Source: Annulohypoxylon bovei var. microspora
Lineage: Eukaryota > Ascomycota > Sordariomycetes > Xylariales > Hypoxylaceae
Direction: 5' to 3'
Assembly (NCBI GenBank): GCA_022836615.1
Contig: MU405291.1
Span: forward strand, 1-64,000
Length of the DNA stretch: 64,000 nucleotides
Shown here: in pieces, positions 34,068-44,727 of the stretch
How positions within the stretch are numbered: the first letter of the stretch is position 1
How the letters are laid out: each line of letters opens with the position of its first letter
Position numbers and translations under genes: made by a program
Notes under the pieces: generated by a model
What the model saw: only the letters and a program-made list of their open reading frames with translations
The model's database searches: none
Told to the model about the DNA's origin: nothing

Positions 34068-35730
34068 GATGAGAGTTTGAGTCTCGATGTTGCAATCGTT
34101 GATCCAAATGAGATGATCGGTTTAATAGGTCGGATTGCCTTGTCTTCACTTATACAGTGCACCACGCATAAAATAGTTGATGGGCGAGACCGACGAAAAC
34201 GAGGCCGATTGCATTTAATTTTTGATCTTGCGGACGACTAGAAGAATGCGAATTGAGGGTTCAATCTCGTGAAAGAATAAACAAGAGAAGAGGAGGAAAA
34301 AAACTCGAGAGCAAACTCGGACGATGAACTTTACAGCTGGACTTAATAATAAAGCGACTTGACGGTACCTCTTACTATAGAGCCCGTCCACGTCTAAATT
34401 GTGCCTTAATACTTCAATTCAATGTACCTGCCGGTCATACCAACCGTATTGATGTACATACATACAACGGCACCCACATAACGCTCGCGAGAAGGTAACT
34501 TAAGGCTTACACTTGTTGAAATTTCAAAGCTAATAGGGTGTGGTGGCCGTATACTGGTTTCCTATAGGCTAGGTACCGAAGGAGTTGCCAGTCCGGCGCG
34601 GGTATGTTCTAGAGGAACCCCTGAGCTGTAGGTTACGTCATACATGGAAAAGATGTACAGTTCCCTTGACCGAATAGCTTATGTGTGCGATCGGTTCGTC
34701 CAGATAGCGTATACCGGTTGGCAATATGCGTGTGCTAGGTAGGTACCTAGGTAGTGTGCAACTATCTTCACCAAGTTGAGTTGAGGCCTTGGAAGTGGCG
34801 GCACGGGGGTGGGTGATAAAATGTGATAAATAGACGTAAGAAGAACCACGCATGCCTAGGCATCATGGATTATGTACCGGTAAGAAATGAGAATCCAATC
34901 GAGACCGTTCATTGGTAAGGTGGATGGCCACGATGGCGAGAACGAAAGACGGACACCCTCTAGCGTATCTAAGTAAGGAACAAAATTAATTACTTTACGA
35001 CCTGAGAAGAATCGAAAATCGATAACTGATAAATCTCTTCAGTTCGGTCCAACTGCGCGGTGCCCATTATTAATAGATTGGCGAACCGTGTCTAGATTTG
35101 CTAGTTTTGCTGGTAAAGGCGGTGTTCTAATCCTGTCTTAAAATGGCGACATCGGGTCCCTATCCTAGACCGTGTGGGGGTCCGTTGGGCTTCTAATTGG
35201 CTCCCGTCCTACAGACTTTTCCGTAGGGAAGGCCTCACCGTGGTTGATGAGGTACATGGTGTTATTTCGAACTCAAAAGCCAATTCGGTTTTCATCTAAA
35301 ATTTACATCTTCGCCCCTAGTAGGTACCTAATGACGGGTTCACTTTAGCGATGTCTTTATCCGCTGTCGACATGTCGCATGTTTATACATACCTAGTGCA
35401 GAACCAATGACTTTAGATGCCTGAGGAGGTACCTAACATGATAGAAGACGAATTGATAGTATACCTAGGCGTAGTTTCACGGTCTAAGCTGGGTGTACAG
35501 AGTGCCCAATAGGAGATACAAACCGCCTATTATAAACCCATGGTCTCGGGTTTGATGGGTGTCATTGGATACTATGTAGCCGGGGTTTTCTCCCGGAATG
35601 TGTGGTCGCACGGCGAACGGTTGCCTCCGACCTTGAAGACTATATTTGACTTCTTGGTCTGTGTGTAACTGTCTTCCTTCAACGTCTACTATACTGTAAT
35701 ATAGCGAAATGAATTGTGGATAAAATGTTT
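34068..35730. other. Intergenic region upstream of the sulfotransferase-like gene
   Basis: About 1.7 kb. It includes the presumed sulfotransferase promoter and the 3' flank of the prolyl 4-hydroxylase gene. TACCTAGGTA occurs at 34744-34753, with related GGTACCTA words at 35321 and 35428. No convincing coding segment. Confidence 0.5.
34744..34753. repeat. TACCTAGGTA palindrome, copy 4
   Basis: Perfect palindrome about 680 bp upstream of the sulfotransferase-like gene, inside the longer run GGTAGGTACCTAGGTAG. Confidence 0.6.
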
Positions 35731-36767
35731 CTAACTTAGCCTGCCCCAACTCCATATATTCAGACCAACTTTCGTCCCCCTCGTCACTGTAACGGTATGA
35801 GTTAAATATTACCTTATTTAAACAGGATAACGACGTGGGAGCGGGTGGATGACTGGTTGCAATTACGTACCTGGCAAACCCGCATGCCATGTTTCGTCCC
35901 AGCCTCGACCCGTCCCGTCGGGGCGGAAGTTTTCCCAGTACACGGCATTTCCAGCGACCGGCTTAAACGTAACACCTAAAACCGGCTCCCCGTCTTTCTT
36001 TGAGAGATCATCTTCAGACTTAGAACACTCGACCCATCGACACCATGGCTCGTCAGGTGCGTCGCGATAAAGTAGAGGAAACTCGGTCCCGCCTCCCTCG
36101 ACGTCGTCGGCTTGAACCCAGACCATAAAGCTACTGGCACGGCCCCAACCCAGAGCTCCGGAGCCCCAGTCGAAGTGGTGTGAATAGTGCTGATTCGTGC
36201 CGTAACGCTGGGTCCGCAGCCGTTCTATCCATAAATCATTACGCCAACCCTGGACGGCCCGAGCACGAGCCTCGATACACCGCACAGAATCGGTGCGGGG
36301 GATCAGGGCGACTTCAGAGTCACGAACTGTTGCGTCTCGGTGCGTTAAGTCGCCGTCGTGAGTGATGGTAGAAGGCTCAAACAACGGTTCGCTAAAAACT
36401 GGTAAGTGCCTATGTAGATAACTAAGAAGCTTCTCGGGAAGAGAAGAGTAGTGCCCGACCTAATCTCTAGTAAATGTGACTGTTCATCCTCAGAGAGGAA
36501 GTTCTCAATATAGATTACGATTGGTGCTTTTGATAGTATATGAACCGAATAGGAGTCCGGAGGGCACTCCGGAGCTGTCTGGTTCGTTGCATCGATGGCA
36601 AGCAACGATTCATTGATGCGAGGCCGATGGGTCCGAGGGAGGCGGGATGGTTGCGGTGAGAGGTATTGGACGATTGGGTTATAAGCCAGGAGAATTGCAA
36701 TGCCTATCATAACATACGAAAACATGATGGTATCAATGACCGTATCATTGGATTGATCATTGAACAA
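35731..36767 (-). CDS. Membrane-anchored prolyl 4-hydroxylase-like 2-oxoglutarate/Fe(II) dioxygenase
   Basis: Three exons on the minus strand: 36767-36460, 36391-35871 and 35786-35731, giving 294 residues (introns 68 and 84 bp). A single hydrophobic segment at about residues 15-38 (MFSYVMIGIAILLAYNPI) suggests a type II ER protein. The catalytic domain shows FLSEDEQSHLLEIS, the iron ligands in YSHHFDW (His-x-Asp) and the distal His in DETWHAGLP. The last exon, only 56 bp, provides VTRGTKVGLNIWSW with the lysine that binds 2-oxoglutarate. Without that splice the frame would end two codons after GLP, so this short exon is needed for an active enzyme. The family hydroxylates prolines in target proteins; the target here is unknown. 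The first donor (GTCGGG) is non-typical, but the join gives EISEPLFEPS, as in relatives. Confidence 0.87.
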
Positions 36768-36998
36768 TGTGATTTCTAGAAACGAGCATAGGACTCTAAC
36801 GAGATATTGTTTATGTAGTATGTAAGTTTATAAATATACCTGGACCTGTCCACGTAGTAGGATATACAAGTAACGCGATAACATGCGATCACATGACCCC
36901 CAATGCCCATGACCACGACCAAATTCCACAACTAACTCCTGCTGCTCTTGTAAGTACCCATCTAAAGAACAGTCTTGCTAACGCCTTTGAATATACAA

Positions 36999-38570
36999 TT
37001 ACAACGATTTCCTCTTCCTCCCTCGTTTGGGACTGCTGTTGACATTGGTTTTTGGGATTCCTAGGCAAACCGATACGAGCTTCCAAATTACAAAAACGAA
37101 CCCCATCATGACTATGGTTGCTGTGCCGGAGCTGATCCGATTAGACAACCCCATATCAAGGACTGGCACCTGGATATCATGATAAAGATTCTCGCCTTCA
37201 CTCGGCTTCGCATCGACGTGGAAGAATAATGTACGAGGTCCGAACAACCCGTCGTATCCTAGGTTGACTCTGTCGAATGGACTGTTCGGGAACTTCGTAC
37301 CGTCTTCCGCAGTACATGCCCAGAAAACCACCGGCCAGGGAACACTGATGTTTCTATATCCTTGTTCCGACGGTGATAGATACCGCAGGTGAAGCGGTAT
37401 CTCAGCTGTCCACGGCTTGTTATCCCTCGCATCGGGGGCTTTCAATTCTAGAAGAGCACTAGAGCCCCAGATGTTCATGGCATAGCTCGGCGCCTCAAGA
37501 TCCACGGGTTGGCTGATGTAGCGTAATGACGTCAAGTTCTTCGATGACAAAAATAGCTCGTCTCCGAGCTGATACTTGTCTGCGAATATAGTTCGGGGCA
37601 GAGTGAGATATGTATGTAGCGAACAAGACGATTCCTCTAGTGGCGGTTTGCTTGAACTGATTTTCAGCTGCAACGTTGGGTGTAGGCCCCACGGACGAAG
37701 AAAGCTGGACGAGAAACTCGAGCGGACCGCCTGTTTATGACGAGCCGGAAAAGAGAACAAGGTCGGTGCGGGCTTGGACTCGTCGCCTAACACCGTGAGT
37801 AGTCCCGTGACACCGATTTCATGCGGTTCTAGATGTGGAGGGAAGTCTGGTGTCATTATGCCAACTTCTGCTCTATGCTCTGGATGAGAGTCGATGAATA
37901 ATGACTGCCGTTCGTGTGGCCATAGAGCGGACACTTTCACCACATGGGTGATCGCATCGTACGAGAAATCTACGGAGTTTGCGTCGAGAAGCCTTCGGGC
38001 TCGCGCTTTGCATTCCGAGTTTCCGGAGACACAGACATATTGTTCTATGTAGGAGGAGAAATGTGATAGATCGTTTAGGATGTGGTAGAACTGGTAGGCA
38101 GTCGTATGGGAGAATCGATCGCTGGGTAACTTTGTAAATGACCCCTACGGAGTGTCAGCGATTTGAAGAGGTATGATTATACTTTTTGGTATTTCTATAT
38201 GGTATTTACTCACAGATGTTGATGAGCAATCTAGAGGCCCAAAAGCCGTCCGAAAGAAGCGACATAGACGCCCTCCATCGGGCTTCTCGCTATTTCCAGG
38301 AGTATAGAATACATGGAGACCTGGAGGTATCTTTGAACTCCAAGGGCCTATTGTTGTGAAGGCGGTGGGTTTTTGCCATCGTATGTACAACTCTTGGGAT
38401 TCTCTCAGCACATGCTGAAGCTCGATAGGAAGCTCCTCAAGAGCTAACGTGACCCGGTCTTCTCGCTCAGCAACAATATCTGGTCCGGAGATAGAGCGAC
38501 TTGAAAGCTTCAAGGAACGAGGTTCCACCCCATTCTCGTTTTTATGAAAGAAAGTAATTCTTTGACGCAT
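36999..38570 (-). CDS. PBN1: GPI mannosyltransferase I accessory subunit Pbn1 (PIG-X homologue)
   Basis: Pbn1 partners Gpi14 in the ER to add the first mannose to GPI anchors. Exons 38570-38214 and 38144-36999 with a 69 bp GT-AG intron give 500 residues. I chose the ATG at 38570 (MRQRITFFHKNENG) because fungal Pbn1 proteins commonly begin this way; an in-frame ATG at 38651 would add 27 residues. The luminal domain includes GLHPTLQLKI, the family signature CSLHTYLTLPRTIFADKYQL, PLHLRYLSPSEQGYR and VFWACTAEDG. One C-terminal membrane span (about GTATIVMMGFVFVIWKLVSV) is followed by a basic tail RGRKRKSL, giving a type I topology. Upstream lie three GATAAG words and a CTTGACA repeat. Confidence 0.88.
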
Positions 38571-38707
38571 CGTGTAAGGTATATGCTTCTTTAGTTTATA
38601 ATCGGACACTTCTAATGTTCGGGGACCACATGGATAATTGCAAGTCTCCATTGACGCAAGTTCGGTCGGAAGGTTGGTAGTTAAATCAATGGTGGCCCAT
38701 GCTCTTA

Positions 38708-38735
38708 GATAAGATGATAGGGCTGATAAGATAAG
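38708..38735. promoter_or_regulatory. Cluster of three GATAAG words upstream of PBN1
   Basis: GATAAG occurs at 38708-38713, 38725-38730 and 38730-38735, about 140-165 bp upstream of the PBN1 start. Such clusters can bind GATA factors (AreA/Nit2 type), but function here is only inferred. Confidence 0.4.
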
Positions 38736-38770
38736 AGCGGATAGGACAAGTGACTAAGAATTTCAAGTTT

Positions 38771-38826
38771 TGACTTGACACTTGACAACTTGACACACTC
38801 GACACTCGACACTTGACACTTGACTT
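38771..38826. repeat. Tandem CTTGACA/CTCGACA repeat
   Basis: About seven imperfect copies of a 7-9 base unit (CTTGACA, ACTTGACA, ACTCGACA) run in tandem about 200-255 bp upstream of the PBN1 start. This is most likely a minisatellite in the promoter. Confidence 0.7.
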
Positions 38827-39760
38827 AGACAAAACAATCAAAATAACCAAAAACACTTCGATTCTCGAAAAGAGAGACACACCGCGCTTTTCTATTCCAC
38901 ATGTTCGCATCGAACGAACCACGTAATGCCGCCGATCGGGCTGCGATCCTAGCTTTCTGCCCAAAAAATGGACCCCAGCTACAAGATTTTCCAATAGACG
39001 CAATACAGCTGTATTGCATTACAGCAAATCACTTTACACGTATCCGCCAGCTCTAGCCTAAAGGAATGAGGCACGCAACTCACCGTTAGTTCCTGACCAG
39101 CCAGCGCATAACTATTGACCATGGTTATGCCCTGGCGCTACTGCAAGATTGATGAAAAATGCGAGGATTGTTAAAGAACTTGCATAAAAAATGAGGAAAC
39201 CGAACCCATCTAATATATGTCTAAGTGCATGGCGAAACACACCGACTATTCGCTCATTCATTCTTAAGCAGAAGAGCGCCCAAATAAATGGTCAATGTGC
39301 AAATAAGCATAAGGTTAACTTTACTGTACTGCACTGCACTGTACATAAGCTATGTACAGTATCTCCTTGATCACTTACCTGGGTAACTTACACGCGCTAT
39401 GGCTGGCGATGAAGGTTGATTGTGGCATTACCTACCTAGTAGCATGTGGTCCATTTATGTTGGAGAAATGCAGTTCAATAGTACCCCTTTTTCCCGAAGC
39501 TGGCTTCTCTGATTGGCCCAAATATCTTATCGATAAGATTGTGCGCCTACCTGAGTACGCTCACGCCCAGATTTTTATGCGCTTCTATGTTCTCACTCGA
39601 ATAACTTTACGAAAAAGGGCTATATTCTAATAAGCTTCGTACAAGATGACATCTATCTCGAAACAAAATCGAATAATACAGCTTACATTAAAATCAAAGA
39701 ATCATTGGTATAGATATACAACGAAAGGTATGAAGAACAATAAGGCACTGAAGGCCTTCC

Positions 39761-39776
39761 GGGGGGGGGGGGGGGG
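39761..39776. repeat. Homopolymer of 16 G
   Basis: Sixteen consecutive G flanked by CC and TCACGTG. Such runs are rare and error-prone in sequencing, so the exact length may be unreliable. Confidence 0.9.
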
Positions 39777-40962
39777 TCACGTGCGACCAGCCCGCGACAA
39801 CAACACCTAGGCGCGCGGCAAAACAACACATAACTAAAGAATCTCACCAAGTTGATATTTAAATTGCTGAAATCGCTTCATTGGGAGCTATGAGTAAGCA
39901 TAAATCTTAAAGGTATTAATCAAGGTGTCAAAATATGGAAGAAAACAATCTACATCTTAGGATTGCCTTCACTTATCGGTACAGTTTCTAACCAATCAGA
40001 GATTGGGGTGCCGGGCAAAAAGGGGTACTATTGAACTGCTATATTACATATATAGGTAGGTATTTTTTTTTATCTTGACCCTATTTTATCAAAGCACCAA
40101 CTAGCTAAGGTGAAATATATGTTTATTCATTAATATATAGTTTAGGCGTTTAGTTATATACTCTATGGATATTAAAAAATTTACCCTTTTTAATTATTCT
40201 ATGTACTAACTTTTCGCTTCGTCCTGCCTCGTATCAGTTCAGGGATAAAGGAGTAAAGCAAGGAACGATATAATCGTGACTTGAAATGCGCTCATATCCA
40301 TCGTCAAATCCATTTATCTATACAATGGCTCTTAGGATTCGAGTGTCAAGTCACAACTAAGAGAATAAAAAGCAAAGAAAAGGTAGATGTGTGAGTTGAA
40401 GGTAAATGTATTGATCCTTATTTTCTTTCCGACTAAAGTCGAGAAGCAGGCGAGAGCTTCCTTATATGGATACGCAGGTAGACAAACGCTTTAGAGAATA
40501 ATTTTGATGGACTGCGGTAAAACCCTGTGTTTGATTCCCCGGAATAATACTCATCGTTCTTCGTCACCCTCGCCTCCCCCGCGAGTTATTAGCTGGCGGC
40601 TCGCGCTAGCACCGCCCTCCCACCCCCGAGGTACGGTGTGATGACCGCAATATCATCACGATCGCAGTCTCCTTTGTGTTAGAAGGGCTGCTGGAATTTG
40701 TAGTGGAGTTTAGGATGTGTATGACCGCACGGTATTCTCGGAGGAGGAGCCTCCTCTAGACTCGCACAGCACGTCTGCCAGTTGACTGGATGTCAAGTAT
40801 CGACGGCGGTGACGAGGGGAAGAGAAGTGCCAAAAATATAAGCCACTCACAGCACTAGTATAGACACTAGGCTGATTATATGGATTGGCAAGAAGCTAAG
40901 TTGATTATCCCGCTCCGTGAATGAGTAAGGCTGTTGAAAGTTGGTGTAAATTCTCTTAGTAG

Positions 40963-41080
40963 CCGCCCACCCGGGTCGTCCCTATGCCCTCCATTGCTGG
41001 ACTTAGAGGCTTTTTAGGGGCCGCCCGCCCACCCGGGAATAACCGCGTAGTCTTTTCCCCGAAGTTAAGGGGGTGGGCGG
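40963..41080. repeat. GC-rich direct and inverted repeat
   Basis: The 12-mer CGCCCACCCGGG occurs at 40964-40975 and again at 41026-41037, and the reverse complement of CCGCCCACCC occurs at 41071-41080. The block is far richer in GC than its surroundings. It could be a small non-autonomous element or the remnant of one; no target duplication was confirmed. Confidence 0.5.
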
Positions 41081-42826
41081 CGGTAACTTGCAAATCTGCG
41101 AACTCAACCAAACGTCACGAGGTCCCTCGTGTTAAAGCCCCGGATATTTATAAGCCCATAGATCTTTGGTGCCTGTCAAAGGCAACAAAGCCGTATTAAA
41201 AAATGAGAAATCTCTCATTATTACCGGGGAAATGCAACATCCAGTGGACGACTCCCTCCTCGCCCCCGCCCCCGTTAGGGTCTGCCCTAGTGCCCTGCCC
41301 TTACTGGGCTTATGGGCTTTACAATGACAGCCCACGAGGCGTTAGTCGAGAGATGTACCCCCGAAATTACTGAGGGAAGGGGTACATAGTCTAAATTAAG
41401 ACTATTACATCTCCCTTGAAGGCTCAATATGAGAGCGAGGTGGTAGCGGAAGGCAGTGTACGCTATCACAAGAGCGTGAAAAGGCCCCTAGGAGCCCTCT
41501 ATCCTCTCCTGCATGGGTCCGCATGCGTTACTGCTACTTATGATATGTTAGCAAGATCCTTCTGCAAGCATGAGGAACAACAGAATAGAACCTATAAAGT
41601 GCGGATGGAAATAACCGAAAATAAAAGAGTGCTAGGAAGCGACAGGGTGAAAACGGGTAAGAGAATGGAAAATTGAGAATACTAACCCACAGTCATAGTG
41701 GTATTGCTGCAGTCCCATCATGAGAGGCTATCAAGAGTTGAGTTGAACTCTACCTAGAAGGTACGTTATGTAGCTTCTAGAGGCAGAATTCCCCAACCGC
41801 CCACTCGTCATGTGCTGGCCGCTGGCCAAGTGTATATCACCAGGTATTCAATACCAACGTACCCGTTGGCTGAAGACAAGGAAACCTGAACAAGTATCAA
41901 GTTTAGTTGAGTTTAGTTGTGTAGTACAACTCTCAGTTCATCCACTGACATTTGATGCCAGACTGTGTGAGGAGACCTCTTTTATCGACAAGTTCTCAAA
42001 CCCATATCCCAATACTCCGTTACTTCATTACTTCATTACTGATCGTCATAGAGTAGGTAGACGAGAGAGTATCCCCTTAACTGGCAGTTGCCTATAGATA
42101 GGGGTTAATGAGTAATAAGCCTAAGCATAGGTGATAGATCACCAATACCCATAGTAGCTAGGTTTTGGTAAGTTCGGAGTATCTCCCTAACTTGCTGTTG
42201 ATCTTCAACTCGACGGTCCTGTATTTCTTTTCTGAGACATATTGAAAAAAAGGGGTGGGTTGTGTAATGACCAATTTCGTTCTTTGGCAACGTGTCTAGT
42301 CCTGGTTTATTCACCGGGCCGGCTAGTTTGCCGTTCACCCTTGGTCCAACAGCCGAGGGGAAGGGAATTTGCCAAGAGAGGAAATGTTATATACACCGAT
42401 AGGCTGACTTGATGTTAGAAGTAGTAGTGACGATGTTCAGATAAGTAGACGTAGTTTCGTTTGGTTGCTATTATGTCACACCACGACGGTGAATGCTTGA
42501 TGCCTTTGTAGAGAAGACCTTGCCGAAGCAGCAAGTAAACACCAATCTCACAGTTGTTGAGCAGTGATTTAAGAAGGGATGATGTCATGTAATGTGAGAA
42601 TTAAACCGGTAAGTATCCATAACTAACGAGCTCTTTGATAATTGTTGTATGGGAACTTCCAGTTATAGCGTGTAAAGTATCGGATCGAAGAGTTTATCTG
42701 AAATTGTCTATGGGAAAGACCTATATCGATAGGCCATGTTTTGTTCGTAAGAGAACGTTTCTTAGGTAGGACGGGATCATGTCGAAGGTAGAAAGGACCG
42801 TAATCATATGATCAATGTTGAAAGCA

Positions 42827-43274
42827 CTAGGGCTGTGCCATTGCAGGGTTGACTACATAGGTTAGCCAACCCACGTGTGCCTCGAACATGTTCGCGAGGC
42901 GGTATGGGTCTGGCTGGGGTCCATTCTGGATGCCTTCACGTCATTAGTAACAGCTCTAACTATCAAAACAATTGTGTATCTAGCCATGTTTACTTACTCC
43001 CGATTGCGATTATCTCCTCTATGAGGTGTGCAACGTCTAGACAATTCCTTTTTGTCTCTTCCGTAATGGCATAGGTAGCGACGGCAGTGCGGAGCCGCTG
43101 TGCGGTCGCTACAAGGGCAACGTTCTGAGCTTTAGCCGCTCGAATGAGTGTTCCAAAGTCAAGGAAGTTCTTCTTATATCGCTCGTGAGCATAAATGAGC
43201 GTCCATGTCGCGTCATCGATAGATAAACTTCGCCCCAGATCGCGTGCATGAAAGTCAGAGTATGTACCGTTCAT
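42827..43274 (-). CDS. Possible small protein of unknown function
   Basis: A two-exon model, 43274-42998 and 42933-42827, gives 127 residues starting MNGTYSDFHARDLGRSL. The intron is 64 bp with a GTAAGT donor and a GAAG acceptor, and a TACTAAT-like branch point precedes the acceptor. The first exon is protein-like and probably alpha-helical (LIRAAKAQNVALVATAQRLR). The second adds NGPQPDPYRLANMFEAHVGW and a stop. I recognise no family. Further exon-like segments lie upstream on the same strand (43459-43830), so the real gene may be longer. The acceptor is weak and no homology is available, so this is a tentative call. Confidence 0.35.
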
Positions 43275-43503
43275 CTTGACTGAGGGTGCTTTAGGGTTAA
43301 CTAGAGATAACCTGTTTGATGTTAGTTCTGTTATGAAAGAGATAGATGGACAATGTACCAATACTTAGTGGTGTGACTGGGATCCGGTGTGGATGGGTTA
43401 CGGTACGGATGGATTGTGTGTGAATGAATTATTTGTAGATAGGTAGGTTATGTGCGTAAATGCATAGAAGTAGTATTAACATTTTCTGGGAGAGGGCGGG
43501 AGC

Positions 43504-43539
43504 GGTGACAGGAACGGTGACAGGAACAGTGACAGGAAC
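43504..43539. repeat. Three tandem 12-base units (GGTGACAGGAAC)
   Basis: Three copies, the third with one mismatch (AGTGACAGGAAC). Read on the minus strand they encode a Val-Pro-Val-Thr repeat within an open frame. Confidence 0.8.
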
Positions 43540-43860
43540 AATAGCAGGGTTGGGGACGACGAGACGAAGAACGGGACGTGTTGTGAGGTCCGTGGTAACT
43601 TGAGCCAACAAACAAACAAATAAATGAATTTTATGTAGTAACTTACCGATGATGATGAACGTTTTAATCTGCGAAGGCAGCGTCTGTTTGTCTAGGTCGA
43701 TAGCTAGAAGATTATCTTCTTAAAGAGAATGTGTATTAGCCTCTCGAAAAGAGAAGATGGAATTGGGTATTACGTACCTAGGAGAAATCGGGTTGTGTCT
43801 GGATTGAAGAAGTATGTGTCAGTTTGCGAGATGATTAGAAAAGTAAAAGGGAAAATCGTG

Positions 43861-43901
43861 AAGTAGAAGTAGAAGTAGAAGTAAAAGTAAAAGTAGAAGT
43901 G
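43861..43901. repeat. Hexanucleotide repeat (AAGTAG)n
   Basis: About seven imperfect copies of AAGTAG/AAGTAA, a simple microsatellite, immediately upstream of a TATAAAAG word. Confidence 0.8.
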
Positions 43902-44727
43902 GTAAAAGAAAACCGGTGAGTATAAAAGGGCGGGTGCTTTGGTGGCAGCGTCTAAAAAGTGACGTCTAGGTACGGCGTAGAAGGTGAAATTACCCAGTTA
44001 GAGAATACATCGACTGGGAATAATACTAATTGCACTGTAAATTCCAGATGCGTCACCTTCTAGTTCTAGTTTCTAGCCAACCTGAAGGCAAGGTGCCAGG
44101 TGATAGGCAAGTGTCTAGTCAGTTGCTAGGCGACGGAGCAATGTCAAATCATTAGACCTCACATAATTCCGTTGGGTTAGGCGGTAAGAAAAGATAAATC
44201 TAGTTCTACGTCTACTTAAGTACTTAGGCATGTTGTTATAGAAAATATATTATATATATTGTATTAAACAAAAACTTGGTGGTCGTGATGATGTCCTAAC
44301 AAGGAACACTTACCTTCCCCGTAAAGTCATATACACCCCCTTTCATTTTTCTTTCTTTCTTTCGATTTGCTGCATGTTATATAAAGTTTTCCTAATAAGA
44401 GTTCTTTCCAATATATGCTAGTCGAGTCCTACCATGAAGTAAATACATAAATGGCAACTATACGAGGAAGTATATAGTTATTACCGGTGATAATAGCACT
44501 TTGTACGATAATAACAAGGGAGAGTATGCATTCTGTGTAGCCGAGAACATCCTAAGAATATCCTCAAGAGTGATATTCGCTGGATTGTGTCAATTGCTAC
44601 ACTGGGAGTGTTGCTACTAATTTATAAAGCGCCTATCGCCCGCTGGCCCTCTTAACCATTCAATTCATGTTTTATCTTTTGTGTCCTAACTTATCAAGCT
44701 TGGCATTACCAGTTGCCTATTCGATTC

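Larger units (their letters stand above)
38571..42826. other. Long gene-poor region
   Basis: About 4.3 kb with no supported gene. It contains GATA words and a CTTGACA repeat near the PBN1 start, a 16-base G run, a GC-rich inverted/direct repeat at 40963-41080, and short tandem words such as TTACTTCATTACTTCATTAC near 42020. The segment 39850-40450 is strongly AT-rich. I looked for tRNA A and B boxes and transposase motifs by eye and found none. Confidence 0.5.
43275..44727. other. Intergenic region with simple repeats and possible extra exons
   Basis: On the minus strand, in-frame segments with splice-like borders are visible: one ending near 43791 (TYFFNPDTTRFLL), one at about 43659-43725 (DNLLAIDLDKQTLPSQIKTF) and one from about 43604 (VTTDLTTRPVLRLVV). 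No start codon was found for this chain. On the plus strand TATAAAAG occurs at 43921-43928 without a gene that would use it. The rest is AT-rich. Confidence 0.4.

Noticed and set aside
40501..40560. tRNA-like words (TTTGATTCCCC) in the gene-poor region
   Set aside because: No matching A box or acceptor stem can be folded around it by eye.
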